A DNA stretch of 64,000 nucleotides from Silvibacterium bohemicum (lineage in GTDB: Bacteria > Acidobacteriota > Terriglobia > Terriglobales > Acidobacteriaceae): assembly GCF_001006305.1 (NCBI RefSeq), contig NZ_LBHJ01000003.1:372001-436000 (forward strand). Direction: 5' to 3'. This document shows positions 35,271 to 44,274 of the stretch, in pieces (positions within the stretch are counted from its first letter, which is position 1; the number at the start of each line of letters is the position of its first letter). Both the position numbers and the translations under genes were made by a program. Under the pieces are notes generated by a model. The model saw nothing but the letters and a program-made list of their open reading frames with translations, was not told the origin of the DNA and searched no databases.

Positions 35271-36677
35271 ATGTACACCATCCTTGGCATCACAGCATTT
35301 GTTCTATGCCTCATTCTTACTCCGCTGTGCCGCGATCTTGCTCTGCGATTCGACATCGTCGACCGGCCGGACAGTAAGCGCAAGCTGCATGAGACGCCGA
35401 TCCCGCGGATTGGGGGCGTCGCCATCATGCTCGCTTATTCCATCGCCCTGGTCTCCGTATATCTGTTGACGCCGCCCAGCCAGAGGATCTACATCCGTCA
35501 TCACGAATTGTTCCTTGCGCTCGCGCCGGCCACGGCCATCATCTTTTTAACTGGGCTGCTCGACGACCTCATCGATCTCAAGCCCTGGCAAAAGCTCGCC
35601 GGCCAGGCCCTCGGCGCCGTTGTCGCCGTTGGATTGGGATCGCGCACCTCGCCGCACGAGCTATCCCTCGCCGCGCACCAGTCGATTCTGGCCTCGCCTT
35701 GGCTCAATCTTCCTCTGAGCGTGGTGTGGTTGCTCGGCTGCTCGAACGCGGTGAATCTGATCGATGGCCTCGATGGTCTCGCCTCCGGAATTGGTCTCCT
35801 CGCCACGCTCACCACCCTTGTGGCCGGAATCCTTAGTGGCAATGTTGGACTGGTGCTGGCCACCATTCCGCTCGCAGGCTGCCTGCTCGGCTTCCTGCGC
35901 TATAACTTTCATCCCGCTTCCATCTATCTCGGAGATTGCGGCAGCCTAACCATCGGCTTCCTGCTCGGCTGCTTTGGCTTGGTATGGGGTCAACGCAGCG
36001 GCACGCTTCTCGGGATGGCCGCTCCTATGATGGCGCTCGCCCTTCCGCTCATCGATGTGGGCTTAGCTATCTGCCGCCGTTATTTGCGCCGCGTACCCAT
36101 CTTCGCTGGGGATCGCGGCCACATCCATCACATCATGCTGGCGCGCGGATTCCGCACCAAAGATACTGCGCTGATTCTCTACGGCGTCTGCGCCATCGCC
36201 GCTTCGCTGGCCCTCATGCAGAGCTTCAGCGGTCTTTATCTTCACATCCCCGTCATCATCTTATTTGTCTTTTTAACTTGGATCGGCGTCCGCTCCCTGA
36301 ACTACATCGAATTCGGCGCTGCGCGTCGAGTCTTCTCGAAGCAGCACATCCTCGGTACCCTGCAGGAGGAAATCTACCTGAAAGATCTGGACCGCTCCCT
36401 CGCCCAGGCGCGAACGATCGAGAACTCCTGGGTGGTGGTCTGCAAGGCATGCAAAGAGATGCAGATCGCGACCGTGCAGATGCAGATCAGGAATACCAAC
36501 TTCGAGACTGTAATCGATTCTCGCGGCGGTCCTCAGCAATGGAAGATCACCGTCTCCCTCGGAGAGGACGGCCACCTGACCCTCAGTCGCTTCGGAGATG
36601 GTAAGCCACCCAAGCTTATGATCCCGGTTCTGGATCGATTGCAGAACGCCCTCGCCGCGCCTGCCGAGCGGGAGTAA
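35271..36677 (+). CDS. WecA-like polyprenyl-phosphate sugar-1-phosphate transferase with C-terminal extension
   Basis: The first 340 residues form a multi-helix MraY/WecA transferase: GLLDDLIDLKPWQK (the DDxxD site), NAVNLIDGLDGLASG, YLGDCGSLTIGF and AGDRGHIHH are all present. It should attach the first sugar phosphate, probably GlcNAc-1-P, to undecaprenyl phosphate. About 120 extra residues follow, with a segment VVVCKACKEMQIATVQMQI and a predicted alpha/beta pattern but no named domain; it may be a cytosolic regulatory domain. It is 31 bp from the upstream gene and ends the main run of same-strand biosynthetic genes. Confidence 0.9.
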   Translation: MYTILGITAFVLCLILTPLCRDLALRFDIVDRPDSKRKLHETPIPRIGGVAIMLAYSIALVSVYLLTPPSQRIYIRHHELFLALAPATAIIFLTGLLDDLIDLKPWQKLAGQALGAVVAVGLGSRTSPHELSLAAHQSILASPWLNLPLSVVWLLGCSNAVNLIDGLDGLASGIGLLATLTTLVAGILSGNVGLVLATIPLAGCLLGFLRYNFHPASIYLGDCGSLTIGFLLGCFGLVWGQRSGTLLGMAAPMMALALPLIDVGLAICRRYLRRVPIFAGDRGHIHHIMLARGFRTKDTALILYGVCAIAASLALMQSFSGLYLHIPVIILFVFLTWIGVRSLNYIEFGAARRVFSKQHILGTLQEEIYLKDLDRSLAQARTIENSWVVVCKACKEMQIATVQMQIRNTNFETVIDSRGGPQQWKITVSLGEDGHLTLSRFGDGKPPKLMIPVLDRLQNALAAPAERE

Positions 36678-36873
36678 GCTGCGCTCCAGGCTGTATCGAA
36701 AGATTCGTCTGCGCCTCGAAGATGGTCTACTGCCCCATTGGAGCATCGGGAATAAATAACAGCCCACTGTGTCTTAATATAGGGACCATGCATCATGGTT
36801 TCGAGCGGACAGCTGCCTATCGTTTTGTATCCACAACTGACGGCAAGTGACCAGCCAGGCGCTGTAGGAGCGT

Positions 36874-37575
36874 ATGACAACAAAGCGAAAGAGCGTCCTG
36901 GAACGCTATTTCTATCTCTTCATGTCGTTGTTGATTACGGTCGTTGTTGTCTATGGCTTTAGCTATACCATCAACCAGAATCTGCTCCATCCTCGTATTC
37001 AGCCTCCGCAGGTCGTTTACCTGCACTCTTTTGTCTTTTCTGCGTGGCTGCTCTTTTTCATCTTGCAATCTGCCCTTGTACGCTCGCACAATGTGCGCCT
37101 GCATCGCACCCTAGGCTGGGTGGGGACAGCCTTCGCCGTCGCCATCGTCGTCCTCGGCTATACGACGTCGACGGCCGTGCTGAGATTGGCTGTTCAGCTC
37201 CGGCTTCCATTCCCCACCGTATCTTTCCTCTTCGTTGAAATAATGGAGCTGGTCTGCTTTGCGGTTCCATTTGCTCTGGCGATTTATTGGCGCAAGCGTC
37301 CGGATTTTCATCGCCGCCTTATGCTGATCGCCACATGCGCACTCACGGAAGCAGCTTTCGGACGCATCCCGAGCCTGCCCAACCTCTTCGCCCCCGCTGG
37401 GGTGGATGCTTTGATTCTCTTAGGCGTGCTTCGAGACATTCTCGTGGAGCGCCGTATCCACAAGGTCTATCTCTACGCGATCCCCGCGATGATCTTTTTG
37501 CAAATCTTCGCAGAGTATACGTCCGTTCACCAATCCTCCTGGTGGATTGGAATCGGCAACTCTCTCATACAATGA
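36874..37575 (+). CDS. Multi-pass membrane protein, unknown function
   Basis: The 233-residue protein has about six or seven membrane helices and a conserved-looking central motif VRLHRTLGWVG after the third helix, as in DUF2306-like and related membrane proteins. No catalytic residues can be assigned. It follows the priming transferase by about 200 bp on the same strand, so it may be the last gene of the exopolysaccharide operon or an independent gene. No ribosome site stands out; the ATG at 36874 gives a short cytoplasmic N-terminus before the first helix. Confidence 0.7.
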   Translation: MTTKRKSVLERYFYLFMSLLITVVVVYGFSYTINQNLLHPRIQPPQVVYLHSFVFSAWLLFFILQSALVRSHNVRLHRTLGWVGTAFAVAIVVLGYTTSTAVLRLAVQLRLPFPTVSFLFVEIMELVCFAVPFALAIYWRKRPDFHRRLMLIATCALTEAAFGRIPSLPNLFAPAGVDALILLGVLRDILVERRIHKVYLYAIPAMIFLQIFAEYTSVHQSSWWIGIGNSLIQ

Positions 37576-37649
37576 TGGACGTTTACAGTCGGCGGCATCA
37601 GATCCCATGCGTGGGAGGCTTGCGTCGATCGGCAGTTCACCCTGAGCCT

Positions 37650-39404
37650 CTAGTGTGACGAATCCGCCGGGCTGGGCTTCCACGTGCCCGCACTCCGATA
37701 CATTGCGACGATCGTGGGATCGTTCGCCTGCCAGTAGTCCGCGTGTCCCATCAGCACATCGCCGGTCCTGACCGAGTTCACAAGCTGGGATTCGGCAGCC
37801 GCGAGTTTCTCGGCGTCGACATCGTTGACCATGTTGACGCTGAACGCATCCGGATAATAGCTTCGCACGATCGGATCGGTCCCAAGATCGCCATGATCGA
37901 TAAAGCTGAGAAATGGAGCCGTGTATCCATAGTGCTTGGGCGTGGCCTCTTCGGGCATGATCAGTGAATCGGGCAGCGCTGCGGCGAGCTTTTGAAAGAT
38001 ATCCGCGTCGAGAATCGCGCCATCCTGCTCCACGCTCGAGTCCACGTAGAACAGGGTCGCTCCCCATCTGTCATGGGCAAAGCGCATCTTGCCTAGCAAT
38101 TCGCTGAAAGTCTCGGTGTCCTGAAGATAGACCTGCTGCGCCGTCCCGCCGGCACCGGGAGTAAAGTGCTGGGGCCGCACGCAGACGCCTACACGAAAGC
38201 CGGCGCTCGTCATGATCTTGAAGTAGGCATCGTCGAGTTTCATCCCCTTATAAGGCGAGGCGCGATCGGTGATCGTCGTCTCCATCTCCGGAGCGATCTG
38301 CGCGATGTTGTCAGGCTCACAGACATAACTCGTACTTTGCGGATATTCTTCGCCTTCGATGTCCCACGTAATGGCGCCCTGAGCATCCATCTTCTGCAGA
38401 TTCGCGACGTTGTCAGAAGCCTGTTGCAGGATGCGAGCCTGGAACGCTGCAATCCCGGCCGCTGTTCTCACATCGAAGTCCGAAGCGGTATCGTCGTCGA
38501 AATACCGGCGCGGATTGTTAGGAAATCCCCCGGCCTTTTGTGGATCTCCCGCTGGGGAGCTGGCTAGAAAGACCGTGCCGATCGCTCGCCTGTCATTCCA
38601 ATGCAGTGTCGCGGGCCATGCCTTGGCCCAGTTCGCGAACACATCCGAAGCCACTTTCACCGCTGATGTTCCGGATGGAGCAAACCTCAGCGACACCGTG
38701 AATGTAATGGTCTGGTTAGGCTTCACCGTGCGATCGTTGTGAGGCTGAAACACCGCCAGGCCATCAGGCGCCGTGCCGCTGATGATCGGAGAGTAAGCGA
38801 TCCCGCTTCCGGCCGGCAAAAATCCGCTGTACAGGGGAGAAGTCGCGTCCGGAACGGCGGCCGTCACCTGTCCTGATCCGTAGTCGGCAACGGTAACGCT
38901 CGGCCCTGTCGTGTTGAAAGCAAGCTGGGGGTAGCTGGGGTTGCCGAAGCTCGCAGGCAACTTCGGCAGGTGAAGCGCGAAGGGATAGATCACTGCTCCG
39001 TCGAGAATCACACCCGACCCGGCCCGGTTCATCTCCGTCACAGTCATATCCAGGTTCGCGCCTTTCTGCGCAAACTTCACTTGGATCTCGCCCCACTCAA
39101 AACGGTAGGTCCAGGTATTAGTACTGGAGTTCCAACTCTTGCCGTCGTTGTTCTCGCCCCATCCATACTGTCCCTCCGAAAGGACTTTGCCTGAGAGGTC
39201 GGTCATCTTCATGTGCCATATATGGAAAGCATCGGATGGGTTTTGAGCCAGATCTTCAAGTACTACGCTGTTGTAAACGAGCCGTTGCACTCCCGACGGC
39301 CCATATGTGATCGAAAGCCCCGATTGGGCAGTCAACCATCTTCCCATTACGAAGGCTAGGCAAAGACCCGTCACCGCCAATGGAGGAAGCGATCTGAGTT
39401 TCAT
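37650..39404 (-). CDS. Secreted glycosidase-like protein, unassigned family
   Basis: From the ATG at 39404 a signal peptide (LPPLAVTGLCLAFVMGRWLT, cleaved near AQS) leads a 584-residue secreted protein. The first 250 residues are beta-rich (YGPSGVQRLVYNSVVLEDL, TYRFEWGEIQVKFAQKG). The second half looks like a TIM barrel, with DAQGAITWDIEGEEYP, KLDDAYFKIMTSAGFRVGVC and RWGATLFYVDSSVEQDGAIL, each placing acidic residues at strand ends as in glycoside hydrolases. I cannot name a family. It is the only minus-strand gene inside the polysaccharide locus before the sortase pair, which suggests polymer trimming or release. A longer frame to 39437 exists. Confidence 0.7.
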   Translation of the reverse strand: MKLRSLPPLAVTGLCLAFVMGRWLTAQSGLSITYGPSGVQRLVYNSVVLEDLAQNPSDAFHIWHMKMTDLSGKVLSEGQYGWGENNDGKSWNSSTNTWTYRFEWGEIQVKFAQKGANLDMTVTEMNRAGSGVILDGAVIYPFALHLPKLPASFGNPSYPQLAFNTTGPSVTVADYGSGQVTAAVPDATSPLYSGFLPAGSGIAYSPIISGTAPDGLAVFQPHNDRTVKPNQTITFTVSLRFAPSGTSAVKVASDVFANWAKAWPATLHWNDRRAIGTVFLASSPAGDPQKAGGFPNNPRRYFDDDTASDFDVRTAAGIAAFQARILQQASDNVANLQKMDAQGAITWDIEGEEYPQSTSYVCEPDNIAQIAPEMETTITDRASPYKGMKLDDAYFKIMTSAGFRVGVCVRPQHFTPGAGGTAQQVYLQDTETFSELLGKMRFAHDRWGATLFYVDSSVEQDGAILDADIFQKLAAALPDSLIMPEEATPKHYGYTAPFLSFIDHGDLGTDPIVRSYYPDAFSVNMVNDVDAEKLAAAESQLVNSVRTGDVLMGHADYWQANDPTIVAMYRSAGTWKPSPADSSH

Positions 39405-39989
39405 AGAGAAACCTGTAACCGGGATTTGAGAAATCATCTGGACCCGAGCTATCAGGGTCCAAGCCGGAGCGATTCGATCGAGCTGTACAGGAACTATAAA
39501 CGCCTGGAGTATGCAAAAAACCAGAACCTTTGAGAAGCTTCATGGCATAACAACGTTCTTCTGGACGCATCGGCTTCGTTGTTGGATTTCACACTACTTG
39601 CCGAAGTAAAAATTCTTCGGAAAAGCCGCTCCGGACCCAATCACCTGCGGGCCAAAAGGGAGGCTAATTCCGACCCGGAAATACTATCCGGTTACTTTTT
39701 ACATATTGCCCGATTACCTGGGAAGCCGTCTCAAAGCCGTCCGTAAAACCATGGTTAGTTACTACGTTAGCTGATTTACTTACACCAAAATTCGCGTCCG
39801 ATTAGCTTGAACGACATTACTTTCAAGTCAACCTTTCTTGATGTGGGTGCATACAATCGATTGCAACCGATAACATCCCGCGGCGCACGACGCGCGGGCA
39901 AGGCACCCCGGTCCGATCGATGGCTACCGGCAACTAGATATTTGGCACGGCAGTAAAGAACGTCAAGCATCCGGTTTAAAAGGGGACTT
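39405..39989. other. Divergent regulatory region of XRE module 2
   Basis: The 585-bp gap separates the secreted glycosidase-like gene from the second XRE gene. It contains an inverted repeat ccgaag-8-cttcgg at 39601-39620 and a GC-rich one (cccgcg and cgcggg) near 39877-39898. It resembles the long leader of the first XRE gene in length and AT-rich patches but not in detail. No convincing coding frame is present. Confidence 0.4.
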
Positions 39990-40361
39990 ATGAATTCGCC
40001 ATCGCAGCTTCACCGTTTTACGCCCGCATCCAGCTTCGATCGCTGGCCGCACGCATCCCAGACTCGTCCCTATGCTGAAGCGAAGGCAAACCCCGGAGTC
40101 AGCGCAGACAAGACACTTGCTCATCGCGATCTTGTCGTCCCTGCTCCGGCGAATGACGTCAGCAGTCGCTTTGGCAGGCGGCTGCGTGAGCTGCGGCGGA
40201 ATAGTTCCCTCACACAATCGGGTATGGCTAAAAAGTTCGGGATCGACAGGAGCTATATCAGCGATGTCGAACGCGGCCGCAAATCGATCTCTCTTCCTAT
40301 TCTGGAAGTCATTGCTTTGGGACTGCGGATCAGCCTCTCGGATCTCTTTCGCGATATTTAG
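39990..40361 (+). CDS. XRE-family regulator, module 2
   Basis: The 123-residue protein is a paralog of the one at 21258: SSRFGRRLRELRRNSSLTQS, FGIDRSYISDVERGRKSISL and VIALGLRISLSDLFRDI match it nearly position by position, while the N-terminal half differs. It should be a DNA-binding dimer. A purine-rich site (aaaagggga) precedes the ATG. It is followed after 156 bp by the second tyrosine-kinase gene, repeating the arrangement of module 1 without a Wza gene. Confidence 0.87.
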   Translation: MNSPSQLHRFTPASSFDRWPHASQTRPYAEAKANPGVSADKTLAHRDLVVPAPANDVSSRFGRRLRELRRNSSLTQSGMAKKFGIDRSYISDVERGRKSISLPILEVIALGLRISLSDLFRDI

Positions 40362-40517
40362 CTTCTAACCACATCGGCCGAACGCGCCTGTTGTCAAGAC
40401 TCAAGCCGATCATGGACACGCCACCGCCATGGCGGCTCCCGGGTGGCAAGTTGAGAATTGCAGCTCGATCCTGAACAGCCGCGTCTCTTTCCGACGCAGA
40501 AATATCGAGGCTCTGCG

Positions 40518-42785
40518 ATGAAACTATCGGCATGGGATACGGGAAACAGTCAACCGCATCTTGCCAGCGAACTCGATATCGAACTTGTTGACGGCGCTGA
40601 GGAATCGCAAGAAGATCCGGTGCAGGAATCGGCGGTCCTCAGGCTGGTCGCCGAAGGCCGTCTTACTATGTTTCGGCATCATCGCCTCGTCCTGCTCTGG
40701 GCAGTCGCAGGCTTGCTCGCTGGAATTCTCATTCAGCTTCCCCTGCAGCCAGTCTACCGAGCCCGCGTATTCCTTCAGGTCCAGTCTCCAGCTTTCGCCG
40801 CCAATCATTCGGACACTCCTCCATCCACCGTCAGTCTGGAAACTCACATCAGACTCGTCGGGAGCAATGAAACTCTAGCAGGTGTCGAACAAGGCTTGAT
40901 CGAAGATCCGCAGGCGGTACCTGTTCAGCGTAGAGACTGGCTCTCGCGATTACAGCGGGTGCTTCAAATCGGCGGAAAAGATTCCATTCCGCTTTCAGCC
41001 CTCATCGATCAGTCAGCAAGAAGTATGCGCGGCTGGCGAGTGGGGAGTACGCCGATGATCGAGGTGAGCTGTAGTTCCTGGAATCCGGAGTTCGCAGCAA
41101 AGTACTGCAACATGCTGACCGCCGAAGTCCAACGCGAAGACATTCAGAGTCGCGGGGCAATGGCTACGATGACCAGCGACCTGCTCATACGTGAGGCAGC
41201 CATCGTCCAGGCCAGGTTGAAAGACGCGGAACGCAGACAGAAAGAGAAGACCGGCCGGGATCGTTACACTTCGCCGCAGACGGCCGCTAACGCTGGTCAG
41301 GATCTCCTCCAGCATTTGCAGGCCGAGTTGATCAAAGCGCAGGCCGAGCGCATGGCCCGGCGGGCGCAGATGCAGGCTGCCACTTCAAGCGATACCTCCG
41401 AGATCGCGGACCCAACGGCCTATGCAGCCTCCCAGTCTCGTCTGACCAAGCTGCAGATAGCCCTCAACGAGATGCCGTCCAAGACGCGCACTCAGGATGC
41501 AAAGCGTCTTCGTCTGAATGCGGAAATCAAACGTGTCGAAGCGGAAATCTCCGCGGAGCGTGAAGCGGCCATGCAGCGCCTCCAGGCCCAATACGAGGCA
41601 GCAGAGCATCGCGAGGATCTCCTTACCCTCTCCCTGCGGACACTTGAGTCGAGGCAGCCGCCCAATTCGCAAAACACGCCGGAGGAACAGCTGCGCCAGG
41701 AAGTCGCAAACGGCAGGCAGCTTTATCAGGCATTGCTTGAGCATGCCAGAGAAGCAGGGTTCAGCTCTGCGGCTCAAACGTCATTTGTGCGCGTGGTCGA
41801 GCGGGCCACAACTCCGCGGTCTGCGGTTTATCCCCATCGCCTGCCCTTTGCTGTTGCTGGATCAGCCTTCGGTGCATGCGTCGGTTTAGGATTGGCTTTC
41901 TTCAAGGACCGCAATCGAGCTGTGCTGCGCCTGCCCGGCGAAAGCACGAAGCTGCTTGGCGTAGAGGAGCTGGGCGTGATTCCTGCGGCAACGAAAGAGC
42001 CGCTCTTGCCGCACAGGAAGGCTGTTCACCCGCTTGCCCCTTCGCATACGAGATCTCCATCAGCCGCTCTGAGAACCGCACGCTGGGACCAGGATTTCTC
42101 TCTGGCCGCTGAAGCTTACCGCAACGCGATGTTGTCCATCCTGCTCGCCAAGCCTGAAAGGAAACGGCAAGTCTATATCGTCTCCTCACCCGGCACGGGC
42201 GAAGGCAAAAGCACCATCGCCACCAACCTCGGCGTAGCCCTCAGTAAATCTGGCTTGCGGGTGGTTCTCATCGATGGCGACCTGCGCAGACCCTGTCTCC
42301 ATCGCACGCTCGGGGTGCCCAATGGGCTTGGCCTGAGAAATATCCTGCGAGGCGAGGTGAATCTCGAGAGCGCCGTCTCGCTCTACTGCAAGGCTACTGT
42401 ATTTCCTAAGCTCTGCGTAATTCCGGCCGGCAGCGGAAGGGAACAGATCGCTGAATTGTTTCCTACCATGCTCTTCGGCGCGCTGGTGGAGCGCCTCGCG
42501 CGTGATTACGACATAATCCTCGTCGATACGCCACCCATCGGTCCTAGCGATGACGCCCACATCCTCGCTCAGAACACGAGCGGCGCCATCCTCGTACTTC
42601 GCTCCGACTTTACCCCTCGTGAAGACGCGGTTCGTGCGCGCGAAGTTCTTGAGCAGCATCACGTAACTATCATCGGGACGATCCTCAACGACTTCAATCC
42701 GTCGAAGGAAGGCAGATACGACTACTACGGCTCCTACTACGCCTACGAGCACAAGATAAAAGAAAGCCCGAACGCCGGCTCCTGA
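40518..42785 (+). CDS. Wzc/GumC-like chain-length regulator and tyrosine kinase 2
   Basis: The 755-residue protein repeats the architecture of the kinase at 23052: a Wzz domain with flanking membrane helices, coiled coils, then a BY-kinase with Walker A SSPGTGEGKSTIATNLG, Walker A' VVLIDGDLRRP and Walker B DIILVDTPPI, and a tyrosine tail YDYYGSYYAYEH. The catalytic motifs are intact, so it is not a dead copy. The start at 40518 (MKLSAWD) was preferred to the 20-codon longer frame, which has no conserved features. Its periplasmic part is more diverged from kinase 1 than its kinase part, consistent with a different partner or polymer length. Confidence 0.93.
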   Translation: MKLSAWDTGNSQPHLASELDIELVDGAEESQEDPVQESAVLRLVAEGRLTMFRHHRLVLLWAVAGLLAGILIQLPLQPVYRARVFLQVQSPAFAANHSDTPPSTVSLETHIRLVGSNETLAGVEQGLIEDPQAVPVQRRDWLSRLQRVLQIGGKDSIPLSALIDQSARSMRGWRVGSTPMIEVSCSSWNPEFAAKYCNMLTAEVQREDIQSRGAMATMTSDLLIREAAIVQARLKDAERRQKEKTGRDRYTSPQTAANAGQDLLQHLQAELIKAQAERMARRAQMQAATSSDTSEIADPTAYAASQSRLTKLQIALNEMPSKTRTQDAKRLRLNAEIKRVEAEISAEREAAMQRLQAQYEAAEHREDLLTLSLRTLESRQPPNSQNTPEEQLRQEVANGRQLYQALLEHAREAGFSSAAQTSFVRVVERATTPRSAVYPHRLPFAVAGSAFGACVGLGLAFFKDRNRAVLRLPGESTKLLGVEELGVIPAATKEPLLPHRKAVHPLAPSHTRSPSAALRTARWDQDFSLAAEAYRNAMLSILLAKPERKRQVYIVSSPGTGEGKSTIATNLGVALSKSGLRVVLIDGDLRRPCLHRTLGVPNGLGLRNILRGEVNLESAVSLYCKATVFPKLCVIPAGSGREQIAELFPTMLFGALVERLARDYDIILVDTPPIGPSDDAHILAQNTSGAILVLRSDFTPREDAVRAREVLEQHHVTIIGTILNDFNPSKEGRYDYYGSYYAYEHKIKESPNAGS

Positions 42786-42818
42786 CGTGCCACATGGCTG
42801 ACCGACGGCAGAGTAAAA

Positions 42819-43484
42819 CTAGCCTTTATCGGGAGCAGCCGAGAGCAGGTGCGCGTGTACGATAAAACGCCGCGGCGCCGCGCCAATGTAGTTGAAGGGA
42901 TAGCAGGTGATGAGGGTCAGCATCGGCTGCGCGGCGATGTTCAGCACTTTGACCTCATCAGGATCGACGATCTCTGTCGAGTCGACACGGTACCAGTAAG
43001 CGCCTCCGGCCCCGGTCACCTTGATCTGCATGCCCGCGCGAATCTGCCGCAACGGGCGGAAGAAGGTGTCGCGATGGCCCGCGATGCCCATGGTGCCAAG
43101 CCCCCCTGGAAACGCCGTTCCGGGTACATGGCCGGCTCCGCGCAGCAATCCTTCTTTCGTGATATCCGCCGTAATCGGTACAGCGAGACCAATCTGTGCA
43201 ATCTCCATCCGCCCGATCACAGCGGTAGGATCGCCCTCCGGCCCCAGGCTCGCGGCGGGAACGATCTCCTCCCGCGCGTCTTGAGATGAGGGCCGAGAAG
43301 GGGATGAGGACTGTGAAGGCTGCCCGATCGCAGCCGCGGCCTTTTGCGACGCGTGCATCTGCAAGCCGGCCCACCCGCAATAGAGCATTGCGAGCAGGCC
43401 GGCTGAAGTCAGCAGCAGTTGCGCTGCACGCGCAACCTGGCGGCCTCTGTGTTTAGGCCTGTTCTCAGGCAGCATCATCTGCAC
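42819..43484 (-). CDS. Sortase (Gram-negative, class D-like)
   Basis: The 221-residue protein has an N-terminal membrane anchor (about residues 20-40), a Ser/Pro-rich linker and a sortase beta-barrel. The catalytic residues are His137 in GIAGHRDTFF, Cys194 in LTLITCYPF and Arg206 in APRRFIVHAH. It would cut an LPxT-type signal in the periplasm and form an acyl-enzyme that passes the protein to an amine acceptor. In Gram-negative bacteria the acceptor is unknown. Its start overlaps the end of the LPHTA-bearing gene by 20 bp, so the two are co-translated and the upstream protein is the likely substrate. Class assignment is tentative. Confidence 0.92.
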   Translation of the reverse strand: MQMMLPENRPKHRGRQVARAAQLLLTSAGLLAMLYCGWAGLQMHASQKAAAAIGQPSQSSSPSRPSSQDAREEIVPAASLGPEGDPTAVIGRMEIAQIGLAVPITADITKEGLLRGAGHVPGTAFPGGLGTMGIAGHRDTFFRPLRQIRAGMQIKVTGAGGAYWYRVDSTEIVDPDEVKVLNIAAQPMLTLITCYPFNYIGAAPRRFIVHAHLLSAAPDKG

Positions 43485-44274
43485 GGCGGCTAAAACTCAA
43501 AACTCCAGCCGCGAAGAGCGACAACAGACCACCGATCAGAATCAGCGGCAGGTTGCTGGCAGTGTGCGGCAACTTTGCCAGCACCGGCTTGCGCCTCACG
43601 CTAAGAGACTGGGGTGCGGGTGCAGGCGGAGCTGCAGGGGGCTCGTTCTGCGCAACCTCCTGGGGCGGCGCCGGTTGAGCGGTCTGCGGTGCCTGATAGC
43701 GTGCCGCCTGGATTGCCGGCTGCGTCGCATCCTTCGGTCCAACCGTTGTCGGCGTGAGGGTCCAGAGTGTGACCATCGCCATGTCTTCCTTCGAGAGGGT
43801 GTTGTCCTTCACGACCATTCCTTCGGAGGCAGGATCGATGGCGGGCACCGTTCCGCCGCTCTTCTTGGCAATCGCCACAGCCTGGTCTTTGGGATAAACA
43901 AATTCGACCGCGCCACCCCCAGGGAATGAGAAGCCGCGCAGAGCGCCCTCGTGATCGGAGGACAAATTCCAGGAGATAGGACCTGCGACCCCGCTGCTCA
44001 GCCCGGAATTCGGCACTCCGAGGAAGGTGGAATGCAATTTTCCCTTGGCGTCATCGACGCGCAGCACGATGCGATCAGAAAGGTGATCGACAACAGTAAT
44101 GGAGTAGCTTCCGGGTTTGAGCTTGTCGTTAGGAATCTCCGTCGGAGACGTGACGGAAAATGTGGAGGTGAGGGAAACGGCGGCTGGATCTGCGGGAGCC
44201 AAAGGAGCAGCGATTAAGGATGCGGCTGAACCTACGCTAACTATTACTCCCCAAACCGATGGATGAAGTCGCAT
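43465..44274 (-). CDS. Secreted sortase substrate with LPHTA signal
   Basis: The 269-residue protein has a signal peptide (VWGVIVSVGSAASLIAAPLA), a beta-rich domain of about 150 residues (TSPTEIPNDKLKPGSYSITV near its start), a Pro/Ala/Gln-rich linker and a complete cell-wall-type sorting signal: LPHTA at residues 235-239, a hydrophobic helix LPLILIGGLLSLFAAGV and the basic tail SFSRR. The mature domain resembles small secreted proteins common in this phylum; no catalytic role is evident. The start at 44274 has aagga eight bases upstream. The gene leads a two-gene operon with the sortase. Confidence 0.88.
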   Translation of the reverse strand: MRLHPSVWGVIVSVGSAASLIAAPLAPADPAAVSLTSTFSVTSPTEIPNDKLKPGSYSITVVDHLSDRIVLRVDDAKGKLHSTFLGVPNSGLSSGVAGPISWNLSSDHEGALRGFSFPGGGAVEFVYPKDQAVAIAKKSGGTVPAIDPASEGMVVKDNTLSKEDMAMVTLWTLTPTTVGPKDATQPAIQAARYQAPQTAQPAPPQEVAQNEPPAAPPAPAPQSLSVRRKPVLAKLPHTASNLPLILIGGLLSLFAAGVLSFSRRADDAA

